DNA of 13,526 nucleotides from Bacteroidia bacterium (GTDB taxonomy: Bacteria; Bacteroidota; Bacteroidia; Bacteroidales; CAJPTX01): contig CAJPTS010000031.1 in the NCBI GenBank assembly GCA_905373625.1, positions 1-13,526 on the forward strand, read 5' to 3'. Of this stretch, positions 6,736 through 13,417 are shown one piece after another; within the stretch, counting starts at the first letter, position 1, and the number at the start of each line of letters is the position of its first letter. A program made the translations under genes and the position numbers. Below the pieces are notes generated by a model. That model did no database searches, was not told where the DNA came from, and worked only from the letters and a program-made list of their open reading frames with translations.

Positions 6736-6898
6736 TTCAAAGTTCAAAGCTTCATCAGGTTCAAAGTTCAAAGTCCAAAGTCCGCGCGAAGCGCGTAAAT
6801 AGAGACGAGAGACGAAAGACGAAAGACGAGAGAATACAGCGCAAAGCGATTAGAATCTGGGTTTTACTTTGTACTTCGTACCTTGTACCTAGTACCTA
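6736..6898. repeat. composite module: AGACGAR array nested in an RGTNCRA module
   Basis: The forward RGTNCRA arm with spacer GCTTCATCAG (6736-6781) is followed by a GCGC-GAA-GCGC hairpin (6783-6795). Four AGACGAR units come next (6803-6830), then a core 6836-6867 with AGCGATTAGAATCTGGG ending TTTTAC, and then reverse units TACTTCG, TACCTTG, TACCTAG, TACCTAA (to 6898). The same order of parts occurs at 11982-12234. Confidence 0.92.
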
Positions 6899-6908
6899 AT
6901 GAAAGGGT

Positions 6909-7499
6909 TTACGGAGCTTCTTCTGATTCTACTTCGAGTACAATGCCTGCGGGGTGGGAGGCGGGTAGCTTGTATTTGCGTTCCAACTGCTGACGGAGGA
7001 GGTCGAAGTTACTCTGCTCGGCTTCTGTAATGCCGAGTAGGGCGGTGTCTGCCGTGGGTTCAAACGTCTGCGGGGAGAGTTTTTCCCATTCGATGGCCTC
7101 GACGTCGGGCTTGTCAAGGTTTGTGTATTTACCAATGCCTTCTGCGGCAGCTATCATGGCGCGTATATTTCGTTCTTCTAATGCCATGGCATAGGCTTTT
7201 AGGAGCATTTGTACGACGGTGTGTCTGTACCAATTACGCCCTGCCGCGCGTACGGTGCTGAGCGCTATCTTAGTATTTGCTATGTAACGGTATGCGGTAC
7301 GCCGCGAGCAATTAAATTCTTTCATGGCAAAGGCTACCATCTCGGCGTCTGTAAGGTGCACGTTTTCCATCCACTGTGTATACAGAGTCTCGTATAGTGC
7401 TACTGTCTCGCGGTCGGTTACCGAGAGTCGTTCTTTATCTTCTTGTGGTTCGAAGAGGTGCGCGAGGAGGCGCTCAGTAGAGAGTGAGAGGTCTTCCAT
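6909..7499 (-). CDS. probable phage terminase small subunit
   Basis: The product has 196 aa. ATG 7499 (MEDLSLSTERLL) is the likely start. The longer frame from TTG 7538 would add MNLVPCTSYLVPE, which is translated heptad repeat. A helix-turn-helix-like segment lies at about residues 50-72 (DAEMVAFAMKEFNCSRRTAYRYIANT), with alternating small and basic residues typical of DNA-recognition domains of small terminases. It is followed by long helices (LLKAYAMALEERNIRAMIAAAEGIGKY) that could form the oligomerisation region and an acidic tail. A small subunit is expected because terL is present, although it is normally adjacent to it. An alternative is a phage regulatory HTH protein. The stop (TAA 6909-6911) is one of the two here not made by a repeat or hairpin. 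Confidence 0.55.
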   Translation of the reverse strand: MEDLSLSTERLLAHLFEPQEDKERLSVTDRETVALYETLYTQWMENVHLTDAEMVAFAMKEFNCSRRTAYRYIANTKIALSTVRAAGRNWYRHTVVQMLLKAYAMALEERNIRAMIAAAEGIGKYTNLDKPDVEAIEWEKLSPQTFEPTADTALLGITEAEQSNFDLLRQQLERKYKLPASHPAGIVLEVESEEAP

Positions 7500-7500
7500 T

Positions 7501-7655
7501 TCAGGTACAAGGTACGAGGTACAAGGTACAAGGTTCAAAGTTCAAAGTTCAAAGTTCAAAGTTCACGACAAGCGATTATAATCTGGGGTTTACTTGGTAC
7601 TTCGTACCTTGTACCTCGTACCTGAGGGAACTTCGTACCTTGTACCTAGTACCTA
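7501..7655. repeat. inverted heptad module upstream of the small-terminase-like gene
   Basis: The forward arm (7504-7563) has GGTACAA, GGTACGA, GGTTCAA and AGTTCAA units. The core at 7564-7593 contains the perfect palindrome GATTATAATC (7574-7583) followed by TGGGGTTTAC. The reverse arm (7594-7655) has units TACTTCG, TACCTTG, TACCTCG and TACCTAG, interrupted by TGAGGGAACTT. That interruption is a degenerate reverse complement of the AAGCTTCTTCAG spacer found in forward arms. The left end touches the ATG of the gene at 7499; the right end supplies the tape-measure stop codon. Confidence 0.93.
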
Positions 7656-10600
7656 AAGAGATCCGATTTGCTGTTTTCTTTCGAGGGTGTTAAACAGTTC
7701 TTCGCGGTCGAGGTAGGCGCGGAGCGGGTCGCGGAGTTGTTCGCTCAGGAGAGCGACTGAGTTATTAAGGTCTGCTAATACGGTGAGCATTTCTTGTGAA
7801 AGTATGGCATTGTTAGAGGTGTTATTCTGTATATCGAGTTCGTTTTCTGTGGTTGCTGGGGTACGCTGCGGGGAGAGTCTCCCCTCTGCATATTGAGGAA
7901 CGGCACGGAGTTGTTCTAATAACCAAGGGTAGCGCAATTGTATCTGCCGAGAGCGTGCAGCGTCAATGACAATCTCGCCACCGCGTTCGGAGATTAGGGC
8001 GGGCTGTGCAACGTAGCGGACGCCTTCAATCTCGCCCAGATAGGGAACACTATACGCTCTGCCGTCTTGCGCCCCACGAACGTTGTAGCGTATGCTTGTT
8101 ATATCTTCTGATAGCGTACCTGCGAAATGCTGTGGTACAAGGAAGCGTTTCGCTGTGGCAAATGCGCCTTCTACCAAAGCCGTAAGAGCTGCTGCTTTGA
8201 CTGCTCCTGCGATACCCCACGAGGCTACACTCTCGGCACTCGCCATACTCTGGGCAAAGATAGCTGCAATGCTTTGACGTACCACCATATGCAAAGCGTC
8301 TAATGCCATGACAGCCAAATTAGCGCTAAGTTGCTTTGCCGTAAAATTAGCATCGGATGCGAATTGTGCGATTTGTACTCCTGCCGCTGCGCCGATGTTC
8401 TGCATTTGTTCAAACTTCTTTTTGAACTCCGCCACCTCGCGCGCATTAGCTGCCTCGCGTTCTTTTGCTTCCTGATCACGACGCGCTTTTTCCTTCTTGC
8501 GCGCCTCGTCTCGGAGAGCTTGCTGATGCTTCAAATCAGCGTCGAGAGTAGCCGTGGCATCTGCCCAAAGCGACTCTGCCCACTGAACGTTCTCTTTCCA
8601 TTCCTCTTCGTTCTGTTTACGGAACTCGCGTTGCTGCGAGAGTTTCATATCTAATATTTGCTGGTCGAGGTCAAGGGTACTTTGCCCAGCCTCTTCGAGT
8701 GCCGTACGTTTTGCCACTAGGTAGGTCAGTTGTACCTCCTGTTCGCGTTGGTGATATTCCTCCTGTGTGAGCTCTTCGGCTAGGAGATGTTCTTTTAATG
8801 CTAAGAGCTCTCGCTTGCGCCACTCTTCCCAAATCTCGGTCTTCGCATTCGCTTTGTCACTCTCGCGCTTAACCAAACGCGTGGTCGTGACGGTGTTGCC
8901 GTTCTCGTCTTCGGCTTCTACGTTTTCAAGGTAATAGCTATTGTTCGGTGTGGCTTTACCTTTTGCAGAGCTATCAGTAGTCGGCGTTTCACTTTCTTTT
9001 TGGAAGGCAGGTTTTACGGCAAGCATTCCTGCAAAGGCTTCTTTAACCTTTCCGAGGTCTTCTACAGCGTCGTTTTTGATGGTGCGTATCTTCTTAACGA
9101 TTTTGTCGAGGCCAGGTCCAAACCATCCGTCGTCTATCTTCCATTTTTGTTGGAAGGCTTCGAGCTTCTTATCTCCCTCGGGGTCATTGATAATGGCTTC
9201 GAGTTCCTTTCGTGCGATGTCTGCATTTGCGCCAGCTGCCTCGGCAAGTATTTCGTTCAGGCGTTGTCGTTGTTCAAACTCTCGTTCTGTCGCATCGCTT
9301 TGTATGGCAGTTAGCTTCTCTTCTTGTGTCTTCAAGGCTATATTATACCTTAAGGCTTCGTTCGCGGCTTTTTGAGCCGTTTCTACCTCCTCTAGCGTAC
9401 TTTTTTCGGTTAACAGACTGGGCAGATACTTCCCATACTGTTTATTCAGGCGTTCGATCGCCTCTCGGCGTTCCTCACTCCCCTCGGCACTATCTTTAAT
9501 CACACTAACAAGCATATCAAGCTGTGCCTGCTCTCGCGCCACTTCTTTGTTGTATTCTTTTGTGACGTCGAGGCTGCGTTTCATAGAATGCGTAAAGTCG
9601 TCGAGTGCTTCGGTAACGAAGGTAAACAGCTTACCTACTACGGAGAAGAACTGTGAGAAGCCCGCAAAAAGCCCAGAAACTTTTTCTTGTAGATACACGA
9701 CGCCTGTTTTTATTGCACCAAAGAATTTACCGATTAGGGCAAACACTTTTTTGAACAAATCAAATACGGGTTGGAGATAGTCTATAACGGGCGTTATGAA
9801 GGTTACGACTTTGGCTATCTTCTCAAAGATAAAAGACACGAAGGGTAATAACTTCTCGCCCAGAACGATGCCGAGGTTCTGTATGCTGTTTTTGGCTATC
9901 TTCTGTTTGGCGGCGAGCGTGTCTGTATTTATGGCTGCCTGTTCATAGGCTGTGTTTGTCCCCGTTACTTCTGTTGTCAGACGCTTAAAACTCTCTCGGT
10001 TCTCTATGAGAATTTGCCCTGCCACGACGTTACCCTTTCCGAAGAGCTGTACCTTCTCGGCAGTACTAAGATTAGCGGCAGCGAGATTGTCTAATGCTTG
10101 CGCCATACCAACTACGGCAGGATTGAAATTTTGGTTAGCTGCTGTCTGTAAATTCAGTAGTACGCCGTTTAGCTTCGTACCCGCCACCTCGTTTTTCAAA
10201 CCCTTCTCGGCAAGCGTCTCAATCAGCCCTACGGATTCCTCTACGGAGAGATTTGCTGCGGAGGCTGTCGCGCCAAATTTTACAATAGACTTCGCAATGC
10301 TATCTACCGCCGCAGAGCCGTTCTGTGAGCCTGCTGCCAGAGCATTGATATACCGATTAGCCTCGGCGGCTGGTGCGCCGAATTGGTTCATAGTGGCTGC
10401 TAAACTCTCCACGGAGGTTTTAGCGTCCATCTTAGCGGCTGCAGCAAGGGTGAGTGCGGCTTCTGTTGTCTGTGCGAGGGCTTCCTTATCCTTCAGAAGT
10501 TCGGGTTTTGCGCCTCCCATGAGCGTAAAGGCGTCGACTACTTCTGCGGCAGTATCTGTAGCTGTTGCGGCGAGATCGCGCGCCTTCTTTTCTAAGTATG

Positions 10601-11435
10601 CGATGTCGTCTCCTTGCAGACCTGTGAGCGCCGAGAGGTTTTTACTTTTATCTTGGAAGTCTTTATAATCTCGGATGGCTTGCTGAGTAAAATCTTTGAT
10701 AGCCACGAGCCCCTTCGTAACAGCTTCGCCAATGCTTTTTGGGAAGTGAATGAGCTGGCTACCAAAATCAGCGACCCCAGATTTTATCTTCTGAAAGAAC
10801 GACACGGGAGGCGTTACTGTGCCGAGTTCTTTCATTTCGTTTTTTACGCTACTAATCTGGCTGCGGACTTCTATAAGATTTTTATTTGCCTCGATAAATT
10901 CTTTACTTCCTCTTGTGCTTTTTCCGATCTCGGCACTGAGTTCTTTTTCTAAACGCGTAAGATCTTCTAATGGGAGATCGGCGAGTTTTTTTCCTTGTTT
11001 CTCTAAATCTGCAATAGAGATCGTTTCTTCTTTTGTTTTCTCTTGCGCTTTACTCATCTCGGCACGCACTTCTGCGATGGCGCTTTTTACGCCCTGCATC
11101 TGCGTCATCTTCTCCTTATATTCTGCGGAGGAGCGGTCGAGCTTTTTAATGCTCATTTCCAGCTCTCGCTGTGCCGAGAGGAGGTCGCCAAAAGACAAGC
11201 TATTTAGGTTACCTGCGGCGAGTGCCGTCTCGCGTAACTCGCGTTGGTAAAGATATAGTGCCTGCTTTGCCTCATTGTATTGTACTTTAGCCTCTTTCTT
11301 TTTACTATCGTCTTTACTATTACGGAAGGAGGCAAGTACTTCGCCCGTCTTCTTTACAGCCTCTTGGAGAGCAGCTAGTTGTTTCTGTGCATCGCCCGTT
11401 TCAATGACGATCGCCGATGGTTTATTTCTTGCCAT
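7653..11435 (-). CDS. phage tail tape measure protein (TP901 type)
   Basis: The 1260-aa product sets tail length during assembly of a long-tailed phage. Residues 1-200 are strongly coiled-coil (Lys/Glu/Gln-rich heptads). Residues about 255-530 match the TP901 core, including the A-A-x-T-x-T-A-A-E-V-V-D-A pattern, NQFGAPAAEANRYINALAAG and a segment around EKVQLFGKGNV. A hydrophobic belt follows at about 527-615 (FVSFIFEKIAKVVTFITPVI). A second coiled coil spans about 880-1040. An alanine-rich hydrophobic segment near 1055-1110 precedes a C-terminal part with GGEIVIDAARSRQIQLRYPW, which I associate with Bacteroidota tape measures. The ATG at 11435 overlaps the upstream gene by 14 bases, indicating translational coupling. 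This is the only gene junction in the cluster without a repeat module. Confidence 0.95.
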   Translation of the reverse strand: MARNKPSAIVIETGDAQKQLAALQEAVKKTGEVLASFRNSKDDSKKKEAKVQYNEAKQALYLYQRELRETALAAGNLNSLSFGDLLSAQRELEMSIKKLDRSSAEYKEKMTQMQGVKSAIAEVRAEMSKAQEKTKEETISIADLEKQGKKLADLPLEDLTRLEKELSAEIGKSTRGSKEFIEANKNLIEVRSQISSVKNEMKELGTVTPPVSFFQKIKSGVADFGSQLIHFPKSIGEAVTKGLVAIKDFTQQAIRDYKDFQDKSKNLSALTGLQGDDIAYLEKKARDLAATATDTAAEVVDAFTLMGGAKPELLKDKEALAQTTEAALTLAAAAKMDAKTSVESLAATMNQFGAPAAEANRYINALAAGSQNGSAAVDSIAKSIVKFGATASAANLSVEESVGLIETLAEKGLKNEVAGTKLNGVLLNLQTAANQNFNPAVVGMAQALDNLAAANLSTAEKVQLFGKGNVVAGQILIENRESFKRLTTEVTGTNTAYEQAAINTDTLAAKQKIAKNSIQNLGIVLGEKLLPFVSFIFEKIAKVVTFITPVIDYLQPVFDLFKKVFALIGKFFGAIKTGVVYLQEKVSGLFAGFSQFFSVVGKLFTFVTEALDDFTHSMKRSLDVTKEYNKEVAREQAQLDMLVSVIKDSAEGSEERREAIERLNKQYGKYLPSLLTEKSTLEEVETAQKAANEALRYNIALKTQEEKLTAIQSDATEREFEQRQRLNEILAEAAGANADIARKELEAIINDPEGDKKLEAFQQKWKIDDGWFGPGLDKIVKKIRTIKNDAVEDLGKVKEAFAGMLAVKPAFQKESETPTTDSSAKGKATPNNSYYLENVEAEDENGNTVTTTRLVKRESDKANAKTEIWEEWRKRELLALKEHLLAEELTQEEYHQREQEVQLTYLVAKRTALEEAGQSTLDLDQQILDMKLSQQREFRKQNEEEWKENVQWAESLWADATATLDADLKHQQALRDEARKKEKARRDQEAKEREAANAREVAEFKKKFEQMQNIGAAAGVQIAQFASDANFTAKQLSANLAVMALDALHMVVRQSIAAIFAQSMASAESVASWGIAGAVKAAALTALVEGAFATAKRFLVPQHFAGTLSEDITSIRYNVRGAQDGRAYSVPYLGEIEGVRYVAQPALISERGGEIVIDAARSRQIQLRYPWLLEQLRAVPQYAEGRLSPQRTPATTENELDIQNNTSNNAILSQEMLTVLADLNNSVALLSEQLRDPLRAYLDREELFNTLERKQQIGSL

Positions 11436-11973
11436 TTATATAGTAATAATCAAAGAGAAAAGAATCACCTGCTTTCGTTATTATGTCTTCTGCCATCTTA
11501 CGCATAATGCCCAACCCCTCACAAGCCCACACTTCTTCAACGTAAATTTGGTCGGGGTCATTGACACAAGCTAACATGTGACGTTTTATATAACTTTTAA
11601 CCCTCCATGCTTCGTCGAAAAAACCTCGAGTAAAGAAGAAGTGGCGCGATTGCGGCGATCCCCAAGGCGCATAGTCTGTATTCGCTTCGGGGATATATGG
11701 GTCTTCGGAAATATAAATTCCATAATATCGCACTCTTCTACCTAGGGTCATCTCAATTCCATAAAAGGTTGCAGGACCGACTAATAGCTTTACATATCGA
11801 AGGCGTTTTCGCATCTGTCCATGCCTATAATGCGCCTTTAGTGCTCGTAGCCATTTTTGTAAAAGCTCTCGCGCCCAATATGTGGCCACTTTGTCTATTG
11901 AGCTGATACGTTTAACCGCAGTGTCGTTTTCCCCTGCGATTGATCTGTAATCACGATATATTACTTTACGCAT
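11422..11973 (-). CDS. hypothetical phage protein upstream of the tape measure
   Basis: The 183-aa product starts at ATG 11973. It is basic and rich in aromatic residues: an N-terminal helical part (ATYWARELLQKWLRALKAHY), a strand-like middle (KLLVGPATFYGIEMTLG, then RVRYYGIYIS) and a helical C-terminus ending NGKK. No family is recognised. The end overlaps the tape-measure start by 14 bases, so the two are almost certainly translated together, and a tail-assembly role follows from position. It could occupy the slot of a tail chaperone, but sequence gives no proof. Confidence 0.72.
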   Translation of the reverse strand: MRKVIYRDYRSIAGENDTAVKRISSIDKVATYWARELLQKWLRALKAHYRHGQMRKRLRYVKLLVGPATFYGIEMTLGRRVRYYGIYISEDPYIPEANTDYAPWGSPQSRHFFFTRGFFDEAWRVKSYIKRHMLACVNDPDQIYVEEVWACEGLGIMRKMAEDIITKAGDSFLFDYYYINGKK

Positions 11974-11981
11974 CTTAGTTA

Positions 11982-12234
11982 AGGTTCAAAGTTCAAAGCT
12001 TCATCAGGTACAAGGTACAAAGTACGAAGTTCAAAGTACTAGGTGTGCGCGAAGCGCATAAATAAAGACGAGAGACGAAAGACGAGAGACGAAAGACGAG
12101 AGACGAAAGACGAGAGACGAGAGACGAAAGACGAAAGAACACAGCGACAAGCGATTATAATCTGGGGTTTACTTGGTACTTGGTACTTTGTACCTGAGGA
12201 AACTTCGTACCTCGTACCTAGTACCTTGTACCTA
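11982..12234. repeat. large composite inverted module
   Basis: Parts in order: forward RGTNCRA units with spacer GCTTCATCAG (11982-12043), a TGCGC-GAA-GCGCA hairpin (12046-12058), and ten AGACGAR units (12066-12135), mostly alternating G and A endings. A core at 12141-12172 holds the palindrome GATTATAATC (12153-12162) and TGGGGTTTAC. Reverse units run from 12173 to 12234, interrupted by TGAGGAAACTT, the inverse of the spacer. The last unit provides the stop codon of the 12232-12723 gene. This 250-base stretch holds no other gene. Confidence 0.93.
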
Positions 12235-12723
12235 GCGAAGCGTTTCGGCGTAGGCGTCTATAATCTGCCAGTATTCGGTGCGGCGGGTGATCATCTCTTC
12301 CAGTCGCTGACGGATGTTTTTACACATGGTGTTGCGTTGTGGTGTGGCTGTCTTCTTAGATGCTTCTACGAGTTGCAAATGCAGATGCGAGATTAGTGGC
12401 ATGAGGCGTTTAATCTCGGCGCGTGCGGAGAGGACGTTCTGCGGGGCATTATTTAGGCGGGGGTCGTTTATCTTAATGCGAGAGTCGGTTAGAGACGAGA
12501 GACTAGAGACGACAGACGAGAGAACACCTTGCGATTCGGGTTTTATTTCGTCTCTCGTCTCTCGTCTGTCGTCTTTTAATCTGAGTGCGTCTGTGTGGCG
12601 TTGTACGGCATTGAGGAGGAGATCATATACCAGTGCGGGGTCTGCCTCGCTCTCGGGGCGTAGGAGGGGCGGTAACTCTCCTTCGTAACGGAGATATAGG
12701 GTGCGGAGGGTTTCGATATTCAT
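12232..12723 (-). CDS. hypothetical phage protein interrupted in frame by a heptad hairpin module
   Basis: The product has 163 aa and starts at ATG 12723. The frame upstream to TTG 12753 is only repeat. The N-terminal part (MNIETLRTLYLRYEGELPPL to about residue 49) and the C-terminal part (from about 80, EIKRLMPLISHLHLQLVEA) are helical and look like one small phage protein. Between them, residues about 50-78 (KDDRRETRDEIKPESQGV, then LSSVVSSLSSL) are encoded by an AGACGAR arm, a shortened core and the reverse arm. Without the insert the protein would be about 134 aa. No family is recognised. The stop codon is formed with the flanking heptads. Confidence 0.7.
   Translation of the reverse strand: MNIETLRTLYLRYEGELPPLLRPESEADPALVYDLLLNAVQRHTDALRLKDDRRETRDEIKPESQGVLSSVVSSLSSLTDSRIKINDPRLNNAPQNVLSARAEIKRLMPLISHLHLQLVEASKKTATPQRNTMCKNIRQRLEEMITRRTEYWQIIDAYAETLR
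12491..12577. repeat. complete AGACGAR inverted module inside a coding sequence
   Basis: The left arm (12491-12523) and right arm (12549-12577) contain an exact 17-bp inverted match: AGACGACAGACGAGAGA (12507-12523) with its reverse complement at 12558-12574. Between them lie GAACACC, GCGATT and GGGTTTTA, recognisable as a shortened version of the core at 12136-12172. Both arms share the variant unit AGACGAC. Confidence 0.9.
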
Positions 12724-12937
12724 CAGGTACAAGGTACAAGGTTCAAAGTACAAGGTTCAAAGTCCAAAGTCCAAAGCTTCTTCAGGTTCAAAGTACGAGG
12801 TTCAAAGTTCAAAGTCCAAAGCTTTATCAGGTTCAAGGTACGAGGTTCAAAGTTCAAAGTAAAACCCAAATTATAATAGCTTGTCGTGTACCTCGTACCT
12901 TGTACCTTGTACCTATCAAAGCCTTGTACCTCGTACC
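12724..12937. repeat. inverted heptad module upstream of the 12232-12723 gene
   Basis: The long forward arm (12724-12858) has mixed GGTACAA, GGTTCAA, AGTCCAA and AGTACGA units and two spacers (GCTTCTTCAG near 12777, GCTTTATCAG near 12822). The core is in reverse orientation (12859-12888: GTAAAACCCAAATTATAAT then AGCTTGTCGTG). The reverse arm (12889-12937) has TACCTCG and TACCTTG units broken by TATCAAAGCC, the inverse of the GGCTTTATCA spacer. The left end touches the ATG at 12723. Confidence 0.92.
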
Positions 12938-12970
12938 TTGCTTTTAGCGCCTGTGGGGGGCTAAAAGCAA
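12938..12970. terminator. hairpin at the end of the 12961-13407 gene
   Basis: TTGCTTTTAGC (12938-12948) pairs with GCTAAAAGCAA (12960-12970) over an 11-nt G-rich loop. The TAG stop (12961-12963) is in the stem. The left half and its junction with TACCTTG match the hairpin at 4748-4774, so the two probably share an origin. Confidence 0.62.
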
Positions 12971-13407
12971 AATGGGTTTATGATGGTATAGGAGACGGAG
13001 ACGCCAAATGACCAGTCGCCGAGCATGCCCATGGTGTTAATCTCCACGGAGGAGCGGTCGAGGTGTCGGAGTCCTGCTTCGCCTGTGTGTGCATCGCGCA
13101 GGAGGGTGCGTACGAACTCGTCTAAAATCTCTCGGGCTTGGTGTTGTGCCTCTGGTGCAGTGCTGATATTACCTACCTCGGCAGGTGTGAAACAGAAGAC
13201 GTTATAGGTGGTGCGCGTAAAAATAGAGTCGTCGTCTGTCGTAACGAATTGAGACGCCTCGTCAAAGTCTGCAATGAGGGTAGCCTCGCGTGTATCGCGT
13301 AGGATGTGTGAATAGGAGAGGAGGTCGTCCCAGTGTGTTGCTGCGTGGAACGCAAGGCTGTGTTCTTTGGCAAAGGTTTCTACGTAATTGCGATGGTTGT
13401 AGGACAT
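12961..13407 (-). CDS. hypothetical phage protein, possible tail terminator or completion protein
   Basis: The product has 148 aa and starts at ATG 13407 (MSYNHRNYVETFAKEH). It is an alpha/beta protein with a central helix (AQHQAREILDEFVRTLLRD) and a strand-rich C-terminus (WSFGVSVSYTIINPFCF). Size, fold impression and position (upstream of the tape measure in transcription order) would suit a tail terminator or neck protein of a siphovirus-like or contractile-tailed phage. I recognise no diagnostic motif, so the assignment is contextual only. A heptad array precedes its start and a hairpin contains its stop. Confidence 0.65.
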   Translation of the reverse strand: MSYNHRNYVETFAKEHSLAFHAATHWDDLLSYSHILRDTREATLIADFDEASQFVTTDDDSIFTRTTYNVFCFTPAEVGNISTAPEAQHQAREILDEFVRTLLRDAHTGEAGLRHLDRSSVEINTMGMLGDWSFGVSVSYTIINPFCF

Positions 13408-13417
13408 TTTATTTTAG

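Noticed and set aside
7560..7600. Phage attachment site or tRNA fragment in the core
   Set aside because: The core occurs many times in the window in both orientations and shows no tRNA-like arms, so a single attachment site is unlikely.
9952..10668. 238-aa open frame on the + strand
   Set aside because: It is antisense to the TP901 core of the tape measure gene. Its Ser/Ala-rich composition is what the reverse strand of alanine-rich codons gives. No initiation signal is seen.
12043..12396. 117-aa + strand open frame rich in KDERR/KTRDERRE
   Set aside because: It is translated AGACGAR array followed by antisense of the 12232-12723 gene. Such arrays are open in every frame, so an open frame is no evidence of a gene.
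12633..12947. + strand open frame with repeated YKVQSTRFKVQ peptides
   Set aside because: It is a direct translation of RGTNCRA heptads. Similar frames at 4121, 5204, 6636, 7484 and 13290 are rejected for the same reason.
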